Assembly (NCBI GenBank): GCA_009783635.1
Contig: WRDC01000086.1
Coordinates: 1 to 5,758 of the forward strand
Direction: 5' to 3'
DNA: 5,758 nucleotides
From: Methanimicrococcus sp.
Lineage (GTDB): Archaea; Halobacteriota; Methanosarcinia; Methanosarcinales; Methanosarcinaceae
Positions 1 to 4,663 of this stretch are shown here, in pieces (position 1 is the first letter of the stretch; each line of letters opens with the position of its first letter). A program made the translations under genes and the position numbers. The notes below the pieces were generated by a model that was not told where the DNA came from, ran no database searches, and worked only from the letters and a program-made list of their open reading frames with translations.

Positions 1-1251
1 CGTTTTTCCTTCAAAAAATTCATCCGCCATAACGGAAACGGCGGGCTCGGCTTCCAGCAAAATTTCTTTGCGCAGTCCTTTTGACGCGACTTCGGGGAAG
101 GCCGGCGCCTTGAAATCTTCTGCCGTAAATCCGGTTTCTTCAATCAGCCGGCGCTCGATTTCTCCCATCGTTCCGCCGGCGAGAAGCGTCTCTGACCCGA
201 AAAGCGGCGCCGTAATAAACGCACGCTTCCGTTTTAAAAGAGCATTGATGCCGTCAACATTTTCCTCATCGGCTTTTTCCAAACGGCCGGAATCGGGCAT
301 ATTGTCTTTTCCGCGGTAACAAACGATATCGCCGGGGACGGCGATGTTTAAGGAAAGTCCGCTCTTCAGTCTCTCACAAATCATCCGGTTGAAAAGCCAT
401 GACTGATAAGCGTGAATAAACATGGTGTAGAGATTTTTCGGCAAAATCATAAACGCGCCCTTGAAATCGTCCGGACGCGCAATCAGGTGGCTGAGGAGCG
501 CTTTTTCATGTCCCAGATGTGCCGGAAATTCAGAGACGGCTTTTTTGAAATCCTTTGTTTCTCCCAGCCGGCCGCGGACGTCTTTCGTTTCTTCCGGTTC
601 GTCCGGATGCACTTCCGCCAGATATCTCATCACAGCCTTTTCCAAATCGCCTTCCAAAATGTCGGCACCGACGAGATGCGTCAGCGGCCGTTTCGCGCCG
701 AATCGCTGTATGCCGAAAAAATTGGGGACGCCGCCCGCGTTTTGAATTTCGGCGGTTGTTTGGTCAACGGCCGCTTTCGTTTCATCCGCCGGCAGATCGA
801 TGTTTCGGATGACGATTTCAAACTCATTCCCTTCCAAATCGCCGAGCCCGATCGGATTTTGCGACCGGCCGAGGACGCGGACGGAAACGTCTTTCAAATG
901 CACGCTTTCGACCTGTTCTTTCGTGACATCGTAAAGACTCATTTTTTGAACAGTGACGGCTTTTTTATCTTTCGTTCCCGCGTAAGTCATTCTTTTATGG
1001 CTGATGCCGAGAGCGCTTGAATAAGCTTTCAAAAAGTGGTTTGTGTCCCAGTTGGTTTTGGTGACCTCTGTCATCAGATAACGGCGGTTCTTGTCGATCA
1101 CGTCGTTTTCTTCATAAGGATAATTTGAAATCTCGGTCACTTTAAAATCTTCGGGGCGATGCCTGAGAAAACCTTTGACACCCGGTGTATCGGTAGAGTA
1201 AAGGTCGATTCCGATTTCATTTTCCAATGCAGGTACTTGAATATTGTTCAT
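1..1251 (-). CDS. truD: tRNA pseudouridine synthase D (TruD/Pus7 family), 3' end outside window
   Basis: Isomerises uridine to pseudouridine in tRNA, classically U13. The minus-strand frame is open from ATG at 1251 to the window edge: 417 codons with no stop. Visible motifs are GTKDKKAVT at residues 92-100, where D95 is the expected catalytic aspartate; NFFGIQRFG at 177-185; and HAYQSWLFNR at 280-289, the third TruD signature. The family's inserted TRUD domain should occupy roughly residues 175-385. Archaeal members are about 430-450 residues, so some 20-30 C-terminal residues probably lie beyond the left edge; this is not evidence of truncation in the genome. The start is chosen because IGIDLYSTDTPG follows as in archaeal homologues. 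The Shine-Dalgarno match is weak (AAGG 9-12 nt upstream). The gene lies 38 nt after pth2 on the same strand, so co-transcription and a shared tRNA-related context are likely. Confidence 0.95.
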   Translation of the reverse strand, partial: MNNIQVPALENEIGIDLYSTDTPGVKGFLRHRPEDFKVTEISNYPYEENDVIDKNRRYLMTEVTKTNWDTNHFLKAYSSALGISHKRMTYAGTKDKKAVTVQKMSLYDVTKEQVESVHLKDVSVRVLGRSQNPIGLGDLEGNEFEIVIRNIDLPADETKAAVDQTTAEIQNAGGVPNFFGIQRFGAKRPLTHLVGADILEGDLEKAVMRYLAEVHPDEPEETKDVRGRLGETKDFKKAVSEFPAHLGHEKALLSHLIARPDDFKGAFMILPKNLYTMFIHAYQSWLFNRMICERLKSGLSLNIAVPGDIVCYRGKDNMPDSGRLEKADEENVDGINALLKRKRAFITAPLFGSETLLAGGTMGEIERRLIEETGFTAEDFKAPAFPEVASKGLRKEILLEAEPAVSVMADEFFEGKT

Positions 1252-1275
1252 GCTTGTGCCTTGTATGCTTGTGCC
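1246..1275 (-). repeat. 15-bp tandem duplication across the truD start codon
   Basis: On the minus strand the copies read GGCACAAGCATACAA (1261-1275) and GGCACAAGCATGAAC (1246-1260). They share an 11-bp core, GGCACAAGCAT, at a period of 15. The downstream copy contains the truD ATG. The upstream copy has ATA at the same place, in frame, and is better spaced from the G-rich AGGGGCGG just upstream. The duplication fills most of the 38-nt pth2-truD gap. That it arose by slippage is inference. Confidence 0.8.
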
Positions 1276-1289
1276 GCCCCTGATTTTTA

Positions 1290-1637
1290 TCAAAGCATTT
1301 TTAAATGGCCGGTAATCTTATCGATTTTCTCTTCCTGCGCCGGCCCGATGCCGAGGACCGTAATCGTTCCCGGCGCGATTTCCGTCCGGCCCGCGTCCGT
1401 AATCAATGCCGTCGGCAGCCCTTCCCGTCTGGCTTTTTCTTTCAGCTCAAAGAGTTCTTGAAGATTGGCGGCCTTTAAGACAACCTTTTTCTGCCCGCCG
1501 TCTTTCCATGCCTCCAAATCTCTTTTGTCCGCCCATTCCGCCGCGGAGACTGCGGCATGCGCGACTTGGACGGCCAGCTTTCCGGGGGACAGCTTCAAAT
1601 CCGTGCGCATCACAACGCATTGCTTATATTCACCCAT
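1290..1637 (-). CDS. pth2: Peptidyl-tRNA hydrolase, archaeal/eukaryotic type (Pth2)
   Basis: Cytosolic enzyme that cleaves the ester bond of peptidyl-tRNAs released early from ribosomes, recycling the tRNA. The protein has 115 residues, the normal length for the single-domain PTH2 fold, and is complete. The N-terminal signature MRTDLKLSPGKLAVQVAHA (residues 10-28) carries the conserved K20 and Q24. The middle strand has QKKVVLK (49-55). The C-terminal half has GLPTALITDAGRTEI (73-87) with conserved D81, then GTITVLGIGP (90-99) and IDKITGHLKML (105-115). This is the archaeal/eukaryotic family, unrelated to bacterial Pth. AGAGGAAAG a few bases upstream of the ATG is a plausible Shine-Dalgarno and supports the start. 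It is followed by truD after 38 nt. Upstream is a 218-nt spacer with a hairpin, a T-rich run and a repeat array, suggesting that pth2 heads its own transcript. Confidence 0.96.
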   Translation of the reverse strand: MGEYKQCVVMRTDLKLSPGKLAVQVAHAAVSAAEWADKRDLEAWKDGGQKKVVLKAANLQELFELKEKARREGLPTALITDAGRTEIAPGTITVLGIGPAQEEKIDKITGHLKML

Positions 1638-1683
1638 TTTCTTTCCTCTGCGTTTTGTCCGGTTCGAAAGAACGGCGGACCAA

Positions 1684-1699
1684 CTATAAAAATAAAACC
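1684..1699 (-). promoter_or_regulatory. Candidate pth2 TATA-like promoter, overlapping a T-rich terminator-like run
   Basis: The minus strand reads GGTTTTATTTTTATAG here, about 50 nt upstream of the pth2 ATG. A TATA box at this place would put initiation near 1664 and give a leader of roughly 25-30 nt containing the Shine-Dalgarno. The same stretch is T-rich on the transcribed sense and lies about 12 nt beyond a GC-rich hairpin, so it could instead or also end the pepD transcript. Archaeal terminators often need only such T runs. The TATA match is imperfect and no clear BRE is seen. Confidence 0.4.
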
Positions 1700-1709
1700 G
1701 AAGCGTTTC

Positions 1710-1749
1710 AGGCGCCTTTCAGAGCGTCTCTTTCGCTCTTTTGGCGCCT
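1710..1749 (-). terminator. GC-rich inverted repeat between pepD and pth2, candidate terminator hairpin
   Basis: The arms AGGCGCC and GGCGCCT (7 bp) enclose a short internal loop (TTTC opposite TTT). A second 6-bp stem follows, AGAGCG with CGCTCT, with a 7-nt loop. In the minus-strand transcript the hairpin lies about 105 nt after the pepD stop, with a U-rich run about 12 nt beyond it. The arrangement fits transcription termination or 3'-end stabilisation of pepD mRNA. A protein-binding or pth2 regulatory site is also possible because it sits just upstream of the candidate pth2 promoter. Confidence 0.55.
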
Positions 1750-1750
1750 A

Positions 1751-1871
1751 ATGATTTTATGACGATTTTACAATTATTTTACGATGATTTTACAATGATT
1801 TTACGATGATTTTACAATGATTTTACGATGATTTTACAATGATTTTACAATGATTTTACAATGATTTTAAA
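1751..1871. repeat. 11-bp tandem repeat, 11 units, running into the pepD 3' end
   Basis: Eleven contiguous 11-bp units, plus-strand consensus ATGATTTTAC(A/G). From 1773 to 1838 the last base alternates G/A, giving a 22-bp higher-order dimer; the next two units (1839, 1850) are both the A form. The outer units are degenerate (1751, 1762, 1773 and 1861). The last unit and part of the tenth lie inside pepD: its stop TAA (1856-1858) is within the array. On the sense strand of pepD each full unit has TGTAAAATCAT, so a TAA recurs every 11 nt and shifts frame, closing every frame. A T4 tract recurs about once per helical turn, predicting some intrinsic curvature. Function is unknown. Confidence 0.95.
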
Positions 1872-3412
1872 ATCTCTTTCAGATACACCCATACGTTTTC
1901 GGCCGCGATCAAGTTCATTTTTTCGGTCGGCGTGTGCGCGCCGATGATATCTGGCCCGATGGAAACCATTTGCATGGACGGATATTTTAAGCGAAAAACG
2001 CCGCATTCCAAACCGGCGTGGATCGCCGTCACTTTTGCTTCCGCCCCAAACGTTTGCCGGTATGCGTCCCGGCACGTCTTCAGCAACTCCGAGTTGAAAT
2101 CCGGTTCCCACGGCGTGTATGAATTCGAGATTTCAAAGTCGAAACAGAAGCGTTTGGCTAAAGTTATCATCTCGTTGACTTTATTTTTCAATTTCGGGTC
2201 GCTGCCGGAACGCAGGCTGTACATGACTTCCGGTTCCCGCTTTGATTTTGAGACGTCTTCCGGCCGCGTCCGAATCTTTGCCAAATTTCCGGAAACCGAG
2301 ACCAAGCCCGGAATATCGGCGGACATTTCAAAAACGCCGGTTTGAACGGCGGACAGGAAATGAATCAACTGCTCTGTATTTTCGGAGGAGAATGATTTCA
2401 GGCCGTCTCTCTCCGGCTTTGACAAAACCGCTTCGGTTACGGTCACAGTTAAACCGGCATCGTTAAAACGGGGGTCCGACAGAATGCCGGCGGCATAGCT
2501 TTCGCTTTCCGCTTTCAGAGTTTTTGACGGTATTGTTGTGACAAACAGGCACTCCGAATGACGCGGAATCGCATTGTGAGCGTTGCCGCCATCCATTTTT
2601 ACAATTTTGAAACAGTTCTTTGGGTATTTTTCATGAACCGTTTTCATGAACCGGATTAGAATTTGATTGGCGTTGCCGCGGCCGATGTGAATCTCCGTTC
2701 CGGAATGACCGCCGAGCAGGCCGGCAACGGTTAAAGTATAAGGGACAGGCACCCCGCCGTTTTCTTCTCCGTCATCCGTGTCAGCGTCTTCCACCTCGAT
2801 TTGTTTTTTAAATCCGATTTGTGTTCCGCCGGCACAGCCGACGATAATGACGCCGTCTTCTTCCGAGTCCAAATTCAGCAACAGATTTGCCGAAATGAAG
2901 TCATTGTCCATGCGATGTGCCCCCGTCAAACCTTTTTCTTCATCTGTCGTGATGAGCAGTTCCAGAGGCGGGTGAGGGATTTCCGATGAAGCGGCAATCG
3001 CGAGTGAGTAGGCGATTCCGATGCCGTTGTCGGCGCCGAGTGTTGTTCCGTTCGCCGTTAAATACGGAATGCCGTTTTCGGTGACGTAAGACAGCCGGAT
3101 ACCGTCACTTGAAAAATTATGGAGGCTGCCGTCCGCTTTTTCGCAGACCATATCCATATGGGATTGTAAAACGACGGCCGGCGCGTTTTCATATCCGGCG
3201 GTCGCGGGGACCTTGATTAAAATGTTATTATGCCGGTCCCGTTTTGTTTCAAAGCCGTTCTCTTTTCCGAAATTTTCAAGATATGAGGCGATACGCTCTT
3301 CATTTTGAGAACATCTCGGAATCTTTGAGATTTCTTCAAAAAAGGATAAGACATTTTTAAAATCGGGAGATTGACGATTTATTTTTTCATTGATGGTCTC
3401 AGTTTCCGGCAT
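1856..3412 (-). CDS. pepD: Cytosol non-specific dipeptidase / aminoacyl-histidine dipeptidase (M20C, PepD)
   Basis: Di-zinc metallopeptidase of family M20 that hydrolyses Xaa-His and other dipeptides in the cytoplasm. The metal site is complete by motif: LQSHMDMVCEK (H85, with D87 supporting), TLGADNGIGIA (bridging D128), TTDEEKG (E158 as general base, E159 as ligand), LDSEEDG (D182) and GAHTPTE (H493). The GGHSG segment (234-238) begins the lid/dimerisation domain, which reaches to about residue 400. At 518 residues it is longer than the roughly 480-490 usual for PepD. The excess is a short N-terminal extension and an acidic stretch around residues 206-217, just before the lid. Start: ATG at 3412 with AAGGA very close upstream. 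Its 3' end lies in the 11-bp array and its 5' side in other repeats. PepD is mainly bacterial, so old transfer is possible but not shown here. Confidence 0.93.
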   Translation of the reverse strand: MPETETINEKINRQSPDFKNVLSFFEEISKIPRCSQNEERIASYLENFGKENGFETKRDRHNNILIKVPATAGYENAPAVVLQSHMDMVCEKADGSLHNFSSDGIRLSYVTENGIPYLTANGTTLGADNGIGIAYSLAIAASSEIPHPPLELLITTDEEKGLTGAHRMDNDFISANLLLNLDSEEDGVIIVGCAGGTQIGFKKQIEVEDADTDDGEENGGVPVPYTLTVAGLLGGHSGTEIHIGRGNANQILIRFMKTVHEKYPKNCFKIVKMDGGNAHNAIPRHSECLFVTTIPSKTLKAESESYAAGILSDPRFNDAGLTVTVTEAVLSKPERDGLKSFSSENTEQLIHFLSAVQTGVFEMSADIPGLVSVSGNLAKIRTRPEDVSKSKREPEVMYSLRSGSDPKLKNKVNEMITLAKRFCFDFEISNSYTPWEPDFNSELLKTCRDAYRQTFGAEAKVTAIHAGLECGVFRLKYPSMQMVSIGPDIIGAHTPTEKMNLIAAENVWVYLKEILKSL

Positions 3413-3413
3413 A

Positions 3414-3437
3414 TTCCTTCATCCCGTTCCTTCATCC
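3414..3437 (-). repeat. 13-bp tandem duplication of the pepD ribosome-binding region
   Basis: The minus strand carries GGATGAAGGAA twice (3427-3437 and 3414-3424) at a 13-bp period, ending 2 nt before the pepD ATG. Each copy contains an AAGGA Shine-Dalgarno-like core and an internal ATG. Neither internal ATG is in the pepD frame (10 and 23 nt upstream of the start). The proximal AAGGA is only 3 nt from the ATG; the distal copy is 16 nt away. Neither spacing is ideal, so which one the ribosome uses is unclear. Confidence 0.75.
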
Positions 3438-3448
3438 TTATAATTTTT
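3438..3448 (-). promoter_or_regulatory. Weak TATA-like element close to the pepD start
   Basis: The minus strand reads AAAAATTATAA, centred about 30 nt upstream of the pepD ATG. If it is a real TATA box, initiation would fall almost at the ATG and the transcript would be nearly leaderless, which fits poorly with the AAGGA next to the start. Read-through from the mtxX-like gene 109 nt upstream is an equally good explanation. The element also falls inside the AT-rich repeat zone, so it may be fortuitous. Confidence 0.25.
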
Positions 3449-3454
3449 CAAAAA

Positions 3455-3538
3455 CTTCTTCATAATGTTCAAAAGCTTCTCCATAATGTCTTTAAAACTT
3501 CTTCATATTGTTTCTAAAGATTCATAATGTCTCTAAAG
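3455..3538. repeat. About 22-bp imperfect tandem repeat overlapping the mtxX-like gene's stop
   Basis: Four units of 21, 22, 22 and 19 bp start at 3455, 3476, 3498 and 3520. The plus-strand core is CTTCTTCATAATGT followed by a CTTTAAAA-like tail. Weaker copies seem to extend on both sides (about 3431-3454 and 3539-3559), the latter well inside the coding region. The stop TGA of the mtxX-like gene (3522-3524) lies in the fourth unit. Read in that gene's frame past the stop, the units give related peptides (EALETL, EAFEHY, EEVFEKL), as expected if C-terminal coding sequence was copied downstream. The array fills most of the 109-nt spacer before pepD. Confidence 0.8.
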
Positions 3539-4184
3539 CTTCTTTTAATATTTTTAAATCATCGGGGTCTGCTTTTTTTGTCAGCTGCTCAAGATAAAAG
3601 GGCGCATCGTGGCTGCTGCTGCCGTCCTTCTTTTTCAAAAGCAAAACGTTTCCGATTTCCCGCCCTTCGCCGACGCCGGCCGCTGTTTTCAGGATCATTT
3701 CTCCGGACAGGCTGTCGGGGCAGATCAGGAGATTCGCTTCTTTGACGGCGTCTTCAATCAAAATCGTATAATGCTTGGACGGCATTTTTTCCCGTTCCAG
3801 AATTTCCGAGAGTTTTTCCGCGTCTAGAATCGTTTTATCAACCGTTGCATTCCGGCCGATATCGCCTTTCCGGCCGCCGGATATGATACCGATAAAAGGG
3901 GTGATGCCCAAACGCTTCATGACGGCGGCCCCTTCTTTGGCGCAAAAAACGAGGTCATTTAGAGTTTCATTCATATCCGGGCCTGCGGGAGCCGAAAATA
4001 TCAAAACGTCTTTGCCCGTCAAAAACACGGATAAGCGGAATATTTTGTCAACGCCGTATTTCTTTTTTATCTCTTCATATGTTTTTTCCGGTTCATTCTT
4101 TTCTAAAAGAATCACGTTTCCGCTTGGGTTTTCGGCGGGCGGGGCGCCGTTAAGAACCGGAAATAAAGAACGGGTTGAAATCAT
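3522..4184 (-). CDS. mtxX: Probable methanogenesis marker protein 4 (MtxX-like, methyltransferase-related)
   Basis: The 220-residue protein has no signal peptide or membrane segment. The core matches my recollection of MtxX: ISGGRKGDIGR (residues 101-111) followed by a VDKTILDAE stretch, KHYTILIEDAV (137-147), and ICPDSLSGEMILKT (154-167). The family is found in methanogens, has been called methyltransferase-related, and has a phosphotransacetylase-like look; its biochemical role is not established. The N-terminal 50 residues are poorly conserved and the C-terminal tail (about 185-220: Lys-, Asp- and Glu-rich) differs from the ending I remember, so this is a divergent member. Start: ATG at 4184; an in-frame TAA lies 21 nt upstream within the repeat array, with no other standard start between. 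AGGG about 7 nt before the ATG is a modest Shine-Dalgarno. First minus-strand gene, divergent from top6B. Confidence 0.7.
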   Translation of the reverse strand: MISTRSLFPVLNGAPPAENPSGNVILLEKNEPEKTYEEIKKKYGVDKIFRLSVFLTGKDVLIFSAPAGPDMNETLNDLVFCAKEGAAVMKRLGITPFIGIISGGRKGDIGRNATVDKTILDAEKLSEILEREKMPSKHYTILIEDAVKEANLLICPDSLSGEMILKTAAGVGEGREIGNVLLLKKKDGSSSHDAPFYLEQLTKKADPDDLKILKEALETL

Positions 4185-4200
4185 TGTATCCCTGTCATTC

Positions 4201-4383
4201 GCTTACTGTTGTTTGCTTACTGTTGTTTGCCTACTGCTGTTTGCTTACTGCTGTTTGCTTACTGCTGTTTGCTTACTGCTGTTTGCTTACTGCTGTTTGC
4301 TTACTGCTGTTTGCTTACTGTTATTCGCTTACTGCTTTTCGATTGCTGTTATTTGTTTACTGCTGTTCGCTTATCTGTTATTT
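4201..4383. repeat. 14-bp tandem repeat array immediately upstream of the mtxX-like gene
   Basis: About thirteen units, plus-strand consensus GCTTACTGCTGTTT. Units at 4243, 4257, 4271, 4285 and 4299 are identical. Copies toward both ends drift, and the last (4369-4383) is 15 bp. The array begins 17 bp upstream of the mtxX-like ATG. Its minus strand (AAACAGCAGTAAGC) is A-rich with one TAA per unit, so it cannot be read in any minus frame. The plus strand is stop-free in all three frames only because A is rare, producing hydrophobic pseudo-ORFs. Perfect centre with decayed edges fits local slippage expansion. It is likely the transcribed leader or upstream region of the mtxX-like gene. Confidence 0.95.
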
Positions 4384-4393
4384 GTTTATTTCA

Positions 4394-4418
4394 TTAATAC
4401 TTTCTTAATACTTTCGCA
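4394..4418 (-). promoter_or_regulatory. Candidate mtxX promoter with a duplicated BRE/TATA-like element
   Basis: The 11-bp GAAAGTATTAA on the minus strand occurs twice in direct tandem (4405-4415 and 4394-4404), preceded by GC. Each copy resembles a weak archaeal BRE (CGAAA-like) followed by an AT-rich box. If one is used, initiation would fall about 25 bp downstream near 4370-4380, and nearly the whole 14-bp array would become the 5' leader (about 190 nt). Neither copy is a good TATA consensus, so this is a positional guess. Confidence 0.35.
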
Positions 4419-4550
4419 ACGACAAAAGCATTCATCAATGTATTGAATATCGCAGTTTAACGAGTCTTCCCGAAACAAAAAAGATGGTTTTTTATTCCTT
4501 GAAAATGCTTTTATGATCCGCGTTCACGCTTCACGACCGCATTTATGAAT
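4416..4550. other. Non-coding divergent spacer, no gene seen
   Basis: Part of the intergenic region between the divergent mtxX-like and top6B genes (4185-4663). I see no convincing reading frame, tRNA or structured RNA here. The only notable item is an A6-GATGG-T6 stretch (4477-4493), a weak AT-only inverted repeat. It could be a short hairpin or simply AT-rich promoter-region DNA. Confidence 0.6.
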
Positions 4551-4560
4551 GTTTTTATAT
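4551..4560 (+). promoter_or_regulatory. Candidate TATA box for top6B
   Basis: GTTTTTATAT is a good match to the euryarchaeal TATA box (TTTATATA-like). It lies about 105 nt upstream of the top6B ATG, so initiation would be near 4580-4585, leaving a leader of about 80 nt. A small stem (AAATC, loop GAA, GATTT at 4625-4637) lies in that leader shortly before the ribosome-binding site. No convincing BRE is visible. Confidence 0.5.
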
Positions 4561-4650
4561 CTCCTACACCTTATTCATTATACAATTAAGCATCATTCGC
4601 ACAAATTCAATTCATATTTCTCGTAAATCGAAGATTTTTCGTAACTTTCC

Positions 4651-4657
4651 AAAGGAG
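4651..4657 (+). promoter_or_regulatory. Strong Shine-Dalgarno for top6B
   Basis: AAAGGAG is followed by six T-rich bases and the ATG at 4664. It is the best ribosome-binding site in the window and fixes the top6B start. Confidence 0.85.
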
Positions 4658-4663
4658 TTTTTT

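Noticed and set aside
412..1020. 202-residue plus-strand open frame
   Set aside because: Antisense shadow of truD. It has no recognisable domain, whereas the minus frame has all TruD motifs.
1751..1871. Replication origin iterons
   Set aside because: The repeats are regular and AT-rich, but there is no Orc1/Cdc6 gene, no origin recognition box with inverted partner and no initiator gene in the window.
1845..2111. 88-residue minus-strand frame overlapping the pepD 3' end
   Set aside because: It is a different frame inside pepD, without known motifs. The pepD frame carries the conserved H493 motif in the same DNA.
4201..4383. CRISPR array
   Set aside because: The units are 14 bp and contiguous, with no unique spacers and no cas gene nearby. 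The same applies to the 11-bp array at 1751-1871.
3775..4446. Plus-strand open frame with a hydrophobic LLFAYCCLLTAVC-type repeat, resembling a membrane protein
   Set aside because: Its first half is antisense to the mtxX-like gene and the rest is translation of the 14-bp repeat. All three plus frames are open there because the repeat has few A bases, so the openness is not evidence of coding. No ribosome-binding site was seen.
4477..4493. A6-GATGG-T6 as an intrinsic terminator
   Set aside because: It lies between two divergent promoters, where no transcript should be ending, and the stem is only A-T pairs.
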